Of a stretch of DNA of 64,000 bases, positions 18,125 to 28,522 are shown in pieces. The translations under genes were made by a program, and so were the position numbers. This DNA comes from Haploplasma axanthum. GTDB lineage: Bacteria > Bacillota_I > Bacilli_A > Acholeplasmatales > Acholeplasmataceae. The stretch is taken from the NCBI RefSeq assembly GCF_900660745.1, contig NZ_LR215048.1:62001-126000 (forward strand), in the 5' to 3' direction. Position 1 is the stretch's first letter; each line of letters begins with the position of its first letter. Under the pieces are notes generated by a model. That model saw only the letters and a program-made list of their open reading frames with translations, ran no database searches and had not been told where the DNA came from.

Positions 18125-18655
18125 TTATTTACCAAATTTTTCTTCGTAATTCTTAATTGATTGCTCAATAATCTTTTCTGCTTCTTTTCTTCCTTCTATA
18201 TCTAGAATATATGTCTCTTTACCTTCTAACGCCTTATAAGTTTCGAAGAAATGTCCCATTTCAGTTAGTAAATGTTGCGGAATTTCACTTATATCTTGAT
18301 ACTGATTCATTGATGGATCACTTTGTGGAACAGCGATGATTTTTTCATCAACTTCATCAGAGTCAATCATCTTCATAACTCCAATCGGATAGCATGCAAC
18401 CAAACTCATTGGTTCAATATCTTCTTGACATAAAACTAAAACATCCAGTGGGTCATTATCCCCAGCATATGTTCTTGGTATAAAACCATAGTTAGCAGGA
18501 TAGTGTGTTGACGTAAATAAAATACGATCTAAAATAATCATTCCTGTTTCTTTATCAAGTTCGTATTTTTTCTTACTTCCTTTGCTAATTTCAATTACAG
18601 TAATGAAATTATCTTTCTTTATACGATCCTTTCGTATGTCGTGCCATACATTCAT
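18125..18655 (-). CDS. ppa: Inorganic pyrophosphatase (family I)
   Basis: It hydrolyses pyrophosphate to phosphate, pulling biosynthetic reactions forward. The metal-binding signature DNDPLDVLVL, the substrate-binding KKKYELDKETG, and THYPANYGFIPRT are present. At 176 residues it matches the soluble homohexameric bacterial class. It is 29 bases upstream of yebC on the same strand, with no terminator between, so the two may be co-transcribed. Confidence 0.96.
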   Translation of the reverse strand: MNVWHDIRKDRIKKDNFITVIEISKGSKKKYELDKETGMIILDRILFTSTHYPANYGFIPRTYAGDNDPLDVLVLCQEDIEPMSLVACYPIGVMKMIDSDEVDEKIIAVPQSDPSMNQYQDISEIPQHLLTEMGHFFETYKALEGKETYILDIEGRKEAEKIIEQSIKNYEEKFGK

Positions 18656-18704
18656 TTATTTCACCCTTTCAACATCATTTTTTATTTTACCATTTTTTTC
18701 ATTA

Positions 18705-18732
18705 AAAAAACACTATTTTTATTAGTGTTTAT
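18705..18732 (-). terminator. Terminator after folD
   Basis: On the minus strand AAACACTA and TAGTGTTT pair around ATAAAAA and are followed by a T-run, overlapping the last bases of folD. Confidence 0.8.
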
Positions 18733-19577
18733 TTTTTATTGTTGTTTAATCTACTAACTTTGTAAGTATTTTCTAATAATGCATTAATTGTCATTGGACC
18801 AACTCCCTTTGGAACCGGTGTAATAAAACTTGCTTTTTTAGAAACATTTTCAAAATCAACATCCCCATATAATTTTCCATCTACACGATTAATTCCAACA
18901 TCAATAACAACAACATTATCTTTAACCATCTCAGCTTTTAACATTCCAGCAACACCAACAGCCATGACAATCAAATCAGCATTTTTAGTGTAAAAACTAA
19001 TATCCTTTGTTTTACTATGACAAATTGTGACAGTTGCATTTCTATCTATCAACATCTTAGCAATTGGAAGTCCAACAATTTGACTTCTTCCCACAACAAC
19101 AGCATTTAAACCTTTAACATCAATCTTATATTCATCTAAAAGATTAATTATACCTTGTGGTGTTGCTGCATATGTAGCATCTATATTTTGAAATAGTTTT
19201 CCTTGATTAACAATTGTAAAACCATCAATATCTTTTTTATTCTCAATTAAATTAATAAACTTTTTTTCATCCAAATGTTTAGGTAGTGGTAGTTGCAATA
19301 AAATTCCATCTACACTTTTATCATTATTTAATTTTTCAATAAGAGATTCTAATTCTTGTTCACTTGTCTCTCTAGATAACTCTATTAATTCAGTATCAAT
19401 AAGAACTTTTGCAGAAGCTTTTATTTTTGAGTTAACATATATTTTACTTGCTGGATCATTACCAACTAAAATAATTACTGACTTTGGTTTTTTTAACCCT
19501 TCATTTATTTCTTTTTCAATTTTTTCTTTCAACAATTCATTTCTATTATTCGCTATTTTTAATCCATCAAGTATCAC
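18729..19577 (-). CDS. folD: Bifunctional methylene-THF dehydrogenase/cyclohydrolase FolD
   Basis: It oxidises 5,10-methylene-THF and hydrolyses the product to 10-formyl-THF, connecting the GlyA reaction with purine and formyl-Met synthesis. The active-site region near KIYVNSKIKAS, the motif DGILLQLPLP, the NAD(P) site VVGRSQIVGLP and the C-terminal PVPKGVGPMTINALLENT are clear. The start codon is GTG at 19577, nine bases after a good GGGAG site. The length is 282 residues. The gene is flanked by terminators on both sides and appears to be monocistronic. Confidence 0.96.
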   Translation of the reverse strand: MILDGLKIANNRNELLKEKIEKEINEGLKKPKSVIILVGNDPASKIYVNSKIKASAKVLIDTELIELSRETSEQELESLIEKLNNDKSVDGILLQLPLPKHLDEKKFINLIENKKDIDGFTIVNQGKLFQNIDATYAATPQGIINLLDEYKIDVKGLNAVVVGRSQIVGLPIAKMLIDRNATVTICHSKTKDISFYTKNADLIVMAVGVAGMLKAEMVKDNVVVIDVGINRVDGKLYGDVDFENVSKKASFITPVPKGVGPMTINALLENTYKVSRLNNNKK

Positions 19578-19593
19578 TTAAATCAACTCCCTA

Positions 19594-19624
19594 TAAAAAA
19601 ATAAAAGTGTTTTTAAAACACTCT
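19594..19624 (-). terminator. Terminator after pflA
   Basis: Minus-strand AGTGTTTT and AAAACACT pair directly and are followed by TTTATTTTTTT, three bases beyond the pflA stop codon. It would end the pflBA transcript. Confidence 0.8.
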
Positions 19625-19626
19625 TA

Positions 19627-20376
19627 TTATATCATAAATTTATAATTCTCTTTTAAAATTTTCTCTGCATGTCTAACAAGTTCTTTACTTGGTTCTTTTG
19701 TGTCTGGGAGTGGATATTCTAATCCCATTTTTTTCCACTTCATAATTCCTGCTGTATGATAAGGAAGAACATCAGTTCCAACAATATTTGTTAGTCCATC
19801 TATAAACTCTCTTAACTTAATTAAATACTCATCTTGACTATTTATTTCAGGCAATAAAACATGTCTAATAACTGTTGGGACTTGCTTTTTATCTAAATAT
19901 TTTGCAAACTCCAAAATATGAGTATTTGGAACACCAACAAGCCATTTATGAATTTCATTATCAATATGTTTTATATCTAATAACACTAAATCAGTATATT
20001 TAAGTAGCTCATCATAAACCGGAATCATCTTTTCATTAAATACCCCTGCAGATGTATCAAGGCAAGTATGAATACCTTGCTTTTTAGCATCTTTAAAGAG
20101 TTCAATTAGAAAATAAATTTGAAGGGTAGCCTCACCGCCACTAACGGTAAGACCACCTTTCTTGTAAAAGTTTCTATATTTATTGTAATCTTCTAAAATT
20201 TCATCAACCGTCATTAATTTATTATCATCGGTTTCCCATGAATCACGGTTGTGACAAAATTTACATCTTAATTGACATCCTTGTAAAAAGAGTACATAAC
20301 GAATGCCAGGTCCATCGAAAGCACCTAATGTTTCAATGGAATGAACGTTACCAAGTCTTGGATTAAAATCCTTCAT
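19627..20376 (-). CDS. pflA: Pyruvate formate-lyase-activating enzyme
   Basis: Radical SAM protein that installs the glycyl radical on PflB. The cluster-binding motif CQLRCKFC (CxxxCxxC) is near residue 33, followed by HNRDSW. The SAM-binding [13 protein letters not shown] is also clear. The 249-residue length is normal. It overlaps the 3' end of pflB by 14 bases, which implies coupled expression. Both enzymes need anoxic or microoxic conditions. Confidence 0.96.
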   Translation of the reverse strand: MKDFNPRLGNVHSIETLGAFDGPGIRYVLFLQGCQLRCKFCHNRDSWETDDNKLMTVDEILEDYNKYRNFYKKGGLTVSGGEATLQIYFLIELFKDAKKQGIHTCLDTSAGVFNEKMIPVYDELLKYTDLVLLDIKHIDNEIHKWLVGVPNTHILEFAKYLDKKQVPTVIRHVLLPEINSQDEYLIKLREFIDGLTNIVGTDVLPYHTAGIMKWKKMGLEYPLPDTKEPSKELVRHAEKILKENYKFMI

Positions 20377-22627
20377 GGAAAGTTCTACTCATAACTTCAC
20401 GTTTTTGTTCATCAGTTAAGTTAGAGAAGTTTACTGCATATCCTGAAACACGGATTGTTAAGTTTGGATATAATTCTGGATTATCATAAGCTGCTTTTAA
20501 TGTTTCTCTTGTAAACACGTTAACATTTAAATGATATCCTTTTGAACTAAAGTATCCATCTAACATATTAACTAAGTTAGTTACTTGAACGTCATCAGCT
20601 AATACAACTGTTCCTTCAACTTCAACTTTCTTACCTAATGCTTTTGGGATTATTGTAAATGTATTTGAAATACCATCTCTAGCATTTTCAAATGGAATTT
20701 TAGCAACACTCATTAATGATTTTAAAGCACCTGATTTATCTCTACCATGCATTGGGTTAGCACCTGGAGCAAATGCTTGTCCAGCTCTTCTTCCATCAGG
20801 AGTATTTCCTGTATTTTTACCATATACAACATTTGATGTAATAGTTAATACACTCATTGTTGGAATTGATTCACGGTAAGTATAATTGCTTCTAATCTTG
20901 TCCATAAACACGTTAACAACTTTAACTGCTAATTCATCAACACGATCATCATTATTACCATATTGTGGATAATCTCCAATTACTTCATAATCAGTAATTA
21001 AACCACTTTCTTCATCATATAACGGAACAACTTTAGCATATTTAATTGCTGATAATGAGTCAGCAACCACTGATAAACCAGCAATACCTGTTGCAAATGT
21101 TCTCTTAACTTCAACATCATGTAAAGCCATTTCTAATTTTTCATATGCATATTTATCGTGCATATAGTGAATAATATTTAATGCGTTAACATAAACTTCA
21201 GCAAGTTCATCCATAGTCTTATCAAATCTAGCCCAAACAGTATCAAAATCTAGAACTTCTGCTTTTAAAACATCTTGTTTAGTTTTAACAAATACTTGGT
21301 CTCCTGAAATTTCATCACGTCCACCATTTAGTGAATATAATAATGCTTTAGCAAGGTTTGCTCTTGCACCAAAGAATTGCATTTCTTTACCAACAGCCAT
21401 TGGTGATACACAACATGCGATAGCATAATCATCACCATGTTTTGGTCTCATTAACTCATCATTTTCATATTGAATTGATGATGTATCAATTGAAACTTTA
21501 GCACAGAAATCTTTAAATCCTTCTGGTAATTTATCGCTCCATAGAACTGTTAAATTTGGTTCAGCTGAAGTACCTAAATTATATAATGTTTGTAAGTATC
21601 TGAATGATGTTTTAGTAACTAATGATTTACCTTCTAATGAAATACCACCAAGACTTTCAGTTACCCATGTTGGATCTCCTGTAAATAATTGATTATATTC
21701 TGGAGTTCTAGCAAATCTAACCATTCTTAATTTCATAATGAAATGATCAACTAATTCTTGAGCTTCAACTTCATTAATTCTTCCTAATTCTAAATCTCTT
21801 TGAATATAAATATCAACGAATGTTGAAGTTCTACCTAGAGACATTGCTGCACCATTTTGTTCTTTAACTGCAGCTAAATAAGCTAAGTATAACCATTGAA
21901 TAGCTTCTTGAGCATTTTCAGCTGGTCTTGATAAATCAAATCCGTATTCATTACCTAATTGAATCAATTCTTTTAATGATCTAATTTGGTCAGTTATTTC
22001 TTCTCTTAATCTGATTTTATCTTCAGTCATAGGGAATGTGATTAATGCTTGTTCTGCTTGTCTTTGTTTGATTAAGAAGTTAATACCATATAAAGCAACT
22101 CTTCTGTAATCACCAATTATACGTCCACGTCCATATCCATCAGGTAATCCTGTAACGATATGTGATTTACGAGCACGTCTAATTTCTGGAGTATAAGCAT
22201 CAAATACACCTTGATTATGAGTTTTTCTTACATCAGTATATAATTTTATTGTTTCTTCATCAACATGATATCCATATGCTTCAGCAGCTTTTGTTGCAAC
22301 ATTTATACCACCATTTGGGAAAAATCCTCTTTTTAATGGGGCATCAGTTTGTAAACCAACAATTTTTTCAATTTCTTTAACTAAATATCCAGGTCCATGT
22401 GAAATAATTGTAGATGCAACTTTTGTATCTAAATCAATAACTCCACCTTTTTCTTTTTCAAGTTTTAACAAATCAATAAATACTTGATTCAATGTTTTAC
22501 TATCTTCAGTAACTGAAGCTAAAAATGAACCATCTCCTGTATATTCTTTGTAGTTTTTAATAATAAAATCTCGAACGTCGACTTTCTTTGTCCAATCGCC
22601 TTCGACAAATCCTTTCCATGCAGACAT
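20363..22627 (-). CDS. pflB: Formate acetyltransferase (pyruvate formate-lyase)
   Basis: Glycyl-radical enzyme converting pyruvate and CoA to acetyl-CoA and formate. The catalytic cysteine pair is in [10 protein letters not shown]. The glycyl-radical site is the C-terminal [12 protein letters not shown]. The 754 residues match typical PflB, and the N-terminal [21 protein letters not shown] block, visible in part, separates it from glycerol dehydratase-like relatives. It has a strong AAGGAGGAAA site. Acetyl-CoA could feed PduL (43723-44292) for ATP via acetyl phosphate. A promoter with a CcpA-site-like palindrome lies upstream. Confidence 0.97.
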   Translation of the reverse strand: MSAWKGFVEGDWTKKVDVRDFIIKNYKEYTGDGSFLASVTEDSKTLNQVFIDLLKLEKEKGGVIDLDTKVASTIISHGPGYLVKEIEKIVGLQTDAPLKRGFFPNGGINVATKAAEAYGYHVDEETIKLYTDVRKTHNQGVFDAYTPEIRRARKSHIVTGLPDGYGRGRIIGDYRRVALYGINFLIKQRQAEQALITFPMTEDKIRLREEITDQIRSLKELIQLGNEYGFDLSRPAENAQEAIQWLYLAYLAAVKEQNGAAMSLGRTSTFVDIYIQRDLELGRINEVEAQELVDHFIMKLRMVRFARTPEYNQLFTGDPTWVTESLGGISLEGKSLVTKTSFRYLQTLYNLGTSAEPNLTVLWSDKLPEGFKDFCAKVSIDTSSIQYENDELMRPKHGDDYAIACCVSPMAVGKEMQFFGARANLAKALLYSLNGGRDEISGDQVFVKTKQDVLKAEVLDFDTVWARFDKTMDELAEVYVNALNIIHYMHDKYAYEKLEMALHDVEVKRTFATGIAGLSVVADSLSAIKYAKVVPLYDEESGLITDYEVIGDYPQYGNNDDRVDELAVKVVNVFMDKIRSNYTYRESIPTMSVLTITSNVVYGKNTGNTPDGRRAGQAFAPGANPMHGRDKSGALKSLMSVAKIPFENARDGISNTFTIIPKALGKKVEVEGTVVLADDVQVTNLVNMLDGYFSSKGYHLNVNVFTRETLKAAYDNPELYPNLTIRVSGYAVNFSNLTDEQKREVMSRTFHEGF

Positions 22628-22684
22628 ATAAATTTCCTCCTTGATAATTTTATATATTTATATATAAACAGTCTTCGTATCTTC

Positions 22685-22728
22685 ATTATATACCTAAACC
22701 ATTTTTTTATGCAATGAAAACGTTTTAC
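22685..22728 (-). promoter_or_regulatory. pflBA promoter with adjoining cre-like palindrome
   Basis: On the minus strand TTGCAT (22709-22714) and TATAAT (22685-22690) are 18 bases apart upstream of pflB. The plus-strand bases 22715-22728, TGAAAACGTTTTAC, match 12 of 14 positions of the catabolite-responsive element TGWAANCGNTNWCA and touch the -35 box. Whether a CcpA exists in this genome is unknown. Confidence 0.5.
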
Positions 22729-22784
22729 CAAATTATACTTTTTACAACATTCACATAATCATATTAACCTGTGTTTAATAAGCT

Positions 22785-22934
22785 TTATGCTAATCTTTCA
22801 AATGTAATAATCAGTTCAACAAGTTCAGTTTCTAAAACATTAACAGAAATAACTTTCCAATTATTTTTAGCCATTAGGTTCATTACTTCTTCTGCATCTT
22901 TTTCTAATGCTCTCATCACTTTATATTCACTCAT
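22785..22934 (-). CDS. Small DUF4177-like protein (49 residues)
   Basis: This short gene encodes MSEYKVMRALEKDAEEV at its start, then NNWKVISVNV and LVELIITFERLA. The EYKV start, the central W-KVISV and the terminal ITFER resemble small DUF4177-type proteins of one helix and a few strands; their function is unknown. The ATG overlaps the mfd stop by one base (TAATG), and AAGGAGG at the end of mfd supplies the ribosome-binding site, so it is translated together with mfd. Length, codon use and signal spacing support a real gene. Confidence 0.75.
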   Translation of the reverse strand: MSEYKVMRALEKDAEEVMNLMAKNNWKVISVNVLETELVELIITFERLA

Positions 22935-25900
22935 TATTTCTTTTCCTCCTTAAACATCAATTGATTATTTTTATTAATTCCTTCATAGTACGCCTCTAAT
23001 AATCTTACAACTATATATATCCAATGTTCACTAGCATTCGGATAATCTACTTTTATTTGAATTTCATCTTTCAAGTATCCAAGATTGACCTTATACTTAA
23101 ACTTATTTGAAACTTCAAATAGTTTAACTCCATCAATTTCATTAGATTTTTCTTTGTTAATAACCAGTAAAACAGCCCCCTTACTGTGACTAACTTTATA
23201 AACACCAATTCGATAAAACAATTTTTTAAGAAGCTTTTCATACATATACGTTAATAAATCAACATTCAAAGTTCCAAAACGATCTTCTAATTCCTCTTTT
23301 AAATCATTTAAATCATTAAGGTTATTTAACTTACTAACTTTTTTATGAATTTCTATTCTAACACTATCTTCATCAATATACTCTTTATCAATTGAGCGAT
23401 TAGCATAAACATCAGTAACTTCTTCTAAAGGTTTTAACTCTTCTTTATCATTTAAAACTTCATCTAACAACTGTAAATACATCTCTAAACCAACTGAATC
23501 AATAAATCCTGATTGCTCACTACCTAAAATATCACCAGCACCTCTAATTGATAAATCCTTCATAGCAATCTTATACCCACTACCGAGTTCTGTGAAATCT
23601 TCTAATGTTCTTAATCGTTTATATGCTTCATCACTTAAATCCTTATAACCATCATACATCAAATATGCATATGCTATTTTATCACTTCTACCAACTCTTC
23701 CTCTTATTTGATAAAGTTGTGAAAGTCCTAATCTATCTGCATCATGAATAATTAAAGTATTTGTATTTGGTATATCAATTCCTGTTTCAATAATTGTTGT
23801 TGATACTAAAATATCATATTCATGATCAATGAATTCACTAATTGTTCTTTCTAATTGATCTTTACTCATTTTCCCATGTCCAAAAACAATTTTCGCTTCT
23901 GGAACAAGTTTTTGAATTTTCAAAACCATTAACTCCATATCTTCAACCTTATTATACAAGTAAAATACTTGCCCACCTCTTGCTATTTCCCTTCTAATTG
24001 CTTCTTTAACAAGTGCATCTTCTCTTCTTACTACATATGTTTGAACAGGATATCTATTAAGCGGTGGTGTTTCAATCGTTTCTAAGTCTTTCAAACCTAG
24101 CATTGTCATTTGGAGAGTTCTAGGTATTGGAGTTGCACTTAGTGTTAATGTATCAACATTAACTTTAATCTCTTTAATTCTTTCTTTATGAATAACGCCA
24201 AATCGTTGCTCCTCATCAATAACTAATAATCCTAGATTTGCAAATTCAATATCCTTTGACAACAATCTATGTGTTCCAATAACAACATCAACAAATCCTT
24301 TTTTTAAGTTTTTAATTGTTTCTGTTTGTTGTTTCTTACTAACAAATCTACTCATCAATTCAACAGTTGCACCAAACTTTTCAAATCTTTCCTTAAACGT
24401 ATAATAGTGTTGTCTTGCAAGAACAGTTGTCGGAACTAAATACAGCACTTGTTTCCCATCTAAAACTGCTTTAAATGCAGCTCTTAGTGCCACTTCGGTT
24501 TTACCAAAACCAACATCTCCAATAATAAGAACATCCATTGGTTTAGGTTTCATCATCTCTTCTTTAACTCTTTTTATACTTTTGGCTTGATCTTTTGTTA
24601 ATTCATATTTAAAATCATTTTCAAATTCAATTTGCGTTTCATTATCAGAGGAGTATGCATATCCTACTGCCTCTTCTCTTAGGGCATAAAGTTTTAATAA
24701 ACGATCACTCAAATCCTTAATTTTCTTTTTAACAGCAGCTTTAGTATTCTTCCATTGTCTTCCACCCATTTTCGATAATTGTGGGACAACACCATCATTA
24801 CTGCTATACTTTAAAATTAAATCAATTTGTTCCATTGGAACATAAAGTGATTCATTATCCTTATAAATAATATATAAATAATCACGTTTTATACCTGATA
24901 AATCCATCGTTTTCAATCCCATGTATTTACCAATACCAAATTCATAATGAACAACATAGTCTCCAACTTCTAATTCTTCAACATGTCGTATTTTTGTTGA
25001 TTGGTTTAAAACGCTTCTATATTTTGCTCTTCTTGATTTCTTATTTCCGAATACACTTTCTTCATTTAAATAGATAATTTTTTCTTCATTAATAACAAAT
25101 GATCCAATTATATCTTCATCAATAAACTCATAATCTTCATATGCTTTATCTTTTAGATATGATTTTATTTCTCTAACTTCTTTACTATTAGTATTATCAT
25201 TTAAAAACAATTTATATCCTTTAAATGTATTAACTAAATCAAAATATAGCATTGCTAAATTACCACGATAATTATTAACATCCATTACATCTAACGAATA
25301 AGCATCTTTATGTAAGATACCCAAATTATCAATGTTAATATCACTTTTATTAATTTGCTTTTTATAATCAATCAAGTACCCTAATGATAAAAATGCTTTG
25401 CCATCCATTGTATGAGCATATGTTTCTAAATCATCAGCTTTTTGATTTTCATTTGTGATCATTTTATATTCATCAATTACATAAATTTTCTTGTTATCAG
25501 AAAAATCTAGAATTGATGTTTCTTCTACATTAAAAAACGGAATATAAATATTTAACATTGAAAGGTTTGTTCTATTACTAATCTTTTCAATATCTATGTT
25601 TAGTCTTTGTTGTTCCTTACTTGATAAAGTGAATTTTTCGAAATGCTTATTAATTCGCTTAATAGCATCATCTTTCATTTTTGATGTATAAAACAACTCA
25701 TGTAATGGGGCAATCTCAATTTCATTAATTGTTCCAAACGAACGTTGTGTTTCTACATCAAAGATTTTAATACTCTCTAGTAAATTGTCAAAAAAATCCA
25801 ATCTAATTGGATTTGTATTATCGCGAGTAAATATGTCAACAATTCCTCCTCGAACTGAAAAGGTTCCAGGATTTTCAACAGTATATTCATGAACATATCC

Positions 25901-26347
25901 ACTATTAACTAAATAGTTAACAAGTGAATCAATGTTATATTCATCATTAACTTTTAAGGTTAAAATACTGTTTTTATAATCATTTGGTTTAAGTTGTCTC
26001 ATCAATATTCCGTCTAATGTTGTTACAACAATAAACTTATCTTTTGATAATAACTTTTTAATCGTATATAATCGTTCACTTTGAAACTCATGGCTTCCAA
26101 GTGCCATAATTGTTGTTAGTATTTGATCAACAGGATAGAATAAAACATAATCACTTTCAATAATTTGATTTAAATAATCATAATACTTTTGAGCTTCATA
26201 TAGATTTGGTAAAACAACAAAAATAGTCTTATCGCTATTCAAGTAATCTTCTTTAATCATATATGCATTAAAGTAATCATTTGTCTTTTGATAATACTTA
26301 TTACCTAAATTTAACTTTTCAATAATATAATTTTTTATTTTTTTCAT
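22934..26347 (-). CDS. mfd: Transcription-repair coupling factor
   Basis: Mfd removes RNA polymerase stalled at lesions and recruits UvrA. The sequence has the UvrB-like N-terminal region (SVRGGIVDIFTRDN), the RNA-polymerase-interaction domain (LEVGDYVVHYEFGIGKYMG) and the superfamily-2 translocase motifs GDVGFGKTEVALR, DEEQRFGV, TLSATPIPRT and IIHDADRLGLSQLYQIRGRVGR in part. The frame opens at a GTG at 26356. The ATG at 26347 follows GGGTGG with better spacing and gives 1137 residues. It sits between pth and the 49-residue gene, as the pth-mfd pair does in many Bacillota. Confidence 0.97.
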   Translation of the reverse strand: MKKIKNYIIEKLNLGNKYYQKTNDYFNAYMIKEDYLNSDKTIFVVLPNLYEAQKYYDYLNQIIESDYVLFYPVDQILTTIMALGSHEFQSERLYTIKKLLSKDKFIVVTTLDGILMRQLKPNDYKNSILTLKVNDEYNIDSLVNYLVNSGYVHEYTVENPGTFSVRGGIVDIFTRDNTNPIRLDFFDNLLESIKIFDVETQRSFGTINEIEIAPLHELFYTSKMKDDAIKRINKHFEKFTLSSKEQQRLNIDIEKISNRTNLSMLNIYIPFFNVEETSILDFSDNKKIYVIDEYKMITNENQKADDLETYAHTMDGKAFLSLGYLIDYKKQINKSDINIDNLGILHKDAYSLDVMDVNNYRGNLAMLYFDLVNTFKGYKLFLNDNTNSKEVREIKSYLKDKAYEDYEFIDEDIIGSFVINEEKIIYLNEESVFGNKKSRRAKYRSVLNQSTKIRHVEELEVGDYVVHYEFGIGKYMGLKTMDLSGIKRDYLYIIYKDNESLYVPMEQIDLILKYSSNDGVVPQLSKMGGRQWKNTKAAVKKKIKDLSDRLLKLYALREEAVGYAYSSDNETQIEFENDFKYELTKDQAKSIKRVKEEMMKPKPMDVLIIGDVGFGKTEVALRAAFKAVLDGKQVLYLVPTTVLARQHYYTFKERFEKFGATVELMSRFVSKKQQTETIKNLKKGFVDVVIGTHRLLSKDIEFANLGLLVIDEEQRFGVIHKERIKEIKVNVDTLTLSATPIPRTLQMTMLGLKDLETIETPPLNRYPVQTYVVRREDALVKEAIRREIARGGQVFYLYNKVEDMELMVLKIQKLVPEAKIVFGHGKMSKDQLERTISEFIDHEYDILVSTTIIETGIDIPNTNTLIIHDADRLGLSQLYQIRGRVGRSDKIAYAYLMYDGYKDLSDEAYKRLRTLEDFTELGSGYKIAMKDLSIRGAGDILGSEQSGFIDSVGLEMYLQLLDEVLNDKEELKPLEEVTDVYANRSIDKEYIDEDSVRIEIHKKVSKLNNLNDLNDLKEELEDRFGTLNVDLLTYMYEKLLKKLFYRIGVYKVSHSKGAVLLVINKEKSNEIDGVKLFEVSNKFKYKVNLGYLKDEIQIKVDYPNASEHWIYIVVRLLEAYYEGINKNNQLMFKEEKK

Positions 26348-26367
26348 TTTTACCACCCAAAAGTAAT

Positions 26368-26391
26368 ACCCAAACGATTAAGTTTGGGTAT
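26368..26391 (-). repeat. Inverted repeat spanning the pth stop codon
   Basis: ACCCAAAC and GTTTGGGT pair around the TTAATC that contains the pth stop. The following minus-strand sequence (ATTACTTTTGGG) has only a weak T-run, so it is more likely an RNA-processing or attenuation hairpin between pth and mfd than a full terminator. Confidence 0.5.
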
Positions 26392-26947
26392 TGTATTTAG
26401 TCATTATATCTTTAAAATAAATATTTTTTGTAAACAAATCAACGGCACCCATTATATCAATAACTGCTGGTTTTAGTATTTCAATTTCATTTTTACTGAA
26501 TTTTCCTAATACATAGTGATCTAACGGCATACTTTTATCTAATCCAACACCAACTCTGATTCTTTTAAAATCTTGAGCACTTAGATGTCTAATAATATCT
26601 TTAATACCATTATGTCCACCATGACCATTAGTTTCTCTAACTCTGATTCTACCTAAGTCAAGATTTATATCATCGTAGATTACTAAGATATCTTCTTTAG
26701 CAATTTTATAATATTTCATAATTTTACTAAGAGCATTGCCTGATAGGTTTACATATGTTGTTGGTTTAGCAAAAACAACTTTTTCATTATTAATTTTTTT
26801 AGTTGCTATTAAAGCTTCTAAATCTTTATCATATTTAAAATCTAGCGCGTATAGATTTGCTAATTCATCTAATACGATAAAACCAACATTATGTCTAGTT
26901 AGTTCATATTTTTCTCCAATATTACCTAACCCTAAAATTAACTTCAT
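26378..26947 (-). CDS. pth: Peptidyl-tRNA hydrolase
   Basis: It releases peptides from peptidyl-tRNA dropped by ribosomes. The N-terminal LILGLGNIGEKYELTRHNVGF contains the catalytic histidine near residue 19 and the substrate asparagine. FAKPTTYVNLSG, VIYDDINLDLG and GHGGHNGIKDII are further signatures. The length is 189 residues. It lies nine bases after prs, in a prs-pth-mfd operon order conserved in Bacillota. Confidence 0.97.
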   Translation of the reverse strand: MKLILGLGNIGEKYELTRHNVGFIVLDELANLYALDFKYDKDLEALIATKKINNEKVVFAKPTTYVNLSGNALSKIMKYYKIAKEDILVIYDDINLDLGRIRVRETNGHGGHNGIKDIIRHLSAQDFKRIRVGVGLDKSMPLDHYVLGKFSKNEIEILKPAVIDIMGAVDLFTKNIYFKDIMTKYNTQT

Positions 26948-26956
26948 TTATATCAC

Positions 26957-27946
26957 TCACACTTTTAATACTTCTAATGTTTCAATAACATCAAATATTT
27001 GACTTATTGGTTTGTCTTCAATTATATGTCTAATTGATTCTCCTAATAAATTACCCATACTAACTTGAACTATTTTATTAGAATCAATTGCCGCTTGGCT
27101 TAATTTAATTGTATCTGTAACAACAACTTTTTTAATTGATGATGCATTAATTCTTTCTATTGCTTGACCTGAAAAAATTGGATGAGTAGCAGCAGCATAA
27201 ACCTCAGTTGCTCCATATTGTAGAAGTGCCTCTGCACCTGCAACTAATGTTCCAGCTGTATCAATCATATCATCAATAATAACAGCAACTTTTCCTTTAA
27301 CATCACCAATGATGCTCATTACTTCGGCTCTGTTTGGCTCAGGACGACGTTTGTCAATGATTGCCATTGTTGCATCTAAAATCTTTGCAAATTTTCTTGC
27401 TCTTGTTGCTCCTCCATGATCAGGTGAAACAACAACAATATTTTCTAATTGTTTTTTTCTTAAAAAATAATTTGCTAATAACGGTGCTGCTGGGAAATTA
27501 TCAATTGGAATATTGAAAAATCCTTGGATTTGCGCTGCATGTAAATCAATAGATATAATTCTATCAATACCTGCTATTTGTAACAAATCAGCAACTAACT
27601 TAGCAGTAATCGGTTGACGAGATTTAGCTTTTCTATCTTGTCTTGAATATCCGTAATAAGGCATAATAACTGTTAGACTCTTAGCAGATGCTCTTTTTAC
27701 TGCATCAGCAAAAATCAACAATTCCATTAAGTTTTCATTTGTAGGATTACTAGTTGATTGAACTACAAAAACATCACAACCACGAACACTCTCGCTAATG
27801 TTTAATCCTATTTCTCCATCTGAAAAACGAAATAATTCGATTTCACTTAGTGGAAGACCAGATGATCTTGACACCAACTCCGCTAGTTCTTTATTAGAAC
27901 TTAATGCAAACAACTTTGTTCTTTTAATTCCCATGCTCTCTGACAT
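26957..27946 (-). CDS. prs: Ribose-phosphate pyrophosphokinase
   Basis: It makes PRPP from ribose 5-phosphate and ATP for nucleotide synthesis and salvage. Motifs include the N-terminal [14 protein letters not shown], the flexible loop region [12 protein letters not shown], the metal-binding [11 protein letters not shown] and the PRPP loop [13 protein letters not shown]. The 329-residue length is slightly above the usual 315. It is the first gene of prs-pth-mfd. An AT-rich TATAAT lies upstream, but no convincing -35 box was found. Confidence 0.97.
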   Translation of the reverse strand: MSESMGIKRTKLFALSSNKELAELVSRSSGLPLSEIELFRFSDGEIGLNISESVRGCDVFVVQSTSNPTNENLMELLIFADAVKRASAKSLTVIMPYYGYSRQDRKAKSRQPITAKLVADLLQIAGIDRIISIDLHAAQIQGFFNIPIDNFPAAPLLANYFLRKKQLENIVVVSPDHGGATRARKFAKILDATMAIIDKRRPEPNRAEVMSIIGDVKGKVAVIIDDMIDTAGTLVAGAEALLQYGATEVYAAATHPIFSGQAIERINASSIKKVVVTDTIKLSQAAIDSNKIVQVSMGNLLGESIRHIIEDKPISQIFDVIETLEVLKV

Positions 27947-28040
27947 TTGTATAACTCCTTAAAATTATTGTTCTCAATTATATTATACATCAAAAACCTA
28001 ATATTAAAAATTTTTTAGTATTTAATTTACATAATAACTT

Positions 28041-28076
28041 AAAAAAAAGATAACCATTTTTTAATAGTTATCTTTA
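28041..28076 (-). terminator. Terminator after spoVG
   Basis: Minus-strand AAAGATAACTAT and ATGGTTATCTTT pair (one G-T) and are followed by eight Ts, about 30 bases past the spoVG stop codon. Confidence 0.85.
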
Positions 28077-28103
28077 AAACTCTCTATTTAGAATTTTTCT
28101 TTT

Positions 28104-28382
28104 TTAAACCGTTTCAACTTCTGCACTCTTTAATGCTTCTTCGTAAGCTGCAAAAACTTCTTTATCAATCATTGCTCTAGCTTCAATATTAATTGGGTGT
28201 GCGATGTCTCTAAACATTCCGTTAGGCATTTTCTTGCTTGGCATTGCTACAAACATGCCTTTTTCCCCTTGAAGAACTCTTACATCATGAACTACAAAAC
28301 ATTCATCAAATGTAATTGAACCCACTGCTTTTAATCTTCCTTCTGTGTTGACCAATTTGATCCTAACGTTAGTAACTTTCAT
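28104..28382 (-). CDS. spoVG: SpoVG-family RNA/DNA-binding regulator
   Basis: This 92-residue protein is a clear Spo[29 protein letters not shown] and [18 protein letters not shown] are family landmarks. Despite the name, SpoVG occurs in many non-sporulating bacteria, where it binds nucleic acids and affects surface and cell-cycle genes. It is monocistronic, between an extended -10 promoter and a strong terminator. No sporulation genes are visible in the window. Confidence 0.96.
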   Translation of the reverse strand: MKVTNVRIKLVNTEGRLKAVGSITFDECFVVHDVRVLQGEKGMFVAMPSKKMPNGMFRDIAHPINIEARAMIDKEVFAAYEEALKSAEVETV

Positions 28383-28415
28383 TATTATCCTCCAAAAACA
28401 ATATATTCTATATAC

Positions 28416-28421
28416 ATTATA
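28416..28421 (-). promoter_or_regulatory. spoVG extended -10 box
   Basis: TGCTATAAT on the minus strand, about 34 bases before the start codon. The TG dinucleotide makes it an extended -10 element; no good -35 is seen. Confidence 0.45.
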
Positions 28422-28522
28422 GCATATTTTACGTTTTCAGAAAGCATTTCACTCATTAATTGATTTAAATGTTAGCGGTTACTTGAAATAAAAACGACTT
28501 TTTTACACTTTTTCGGAGACTA

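Noticed and set aside
22741-22770. Rex (NADH-sensing) operator upstream of pflB
   Set aside because: TGTGAATGTTGTAAA lacks the inverted TTGTGA...TCACAA form.
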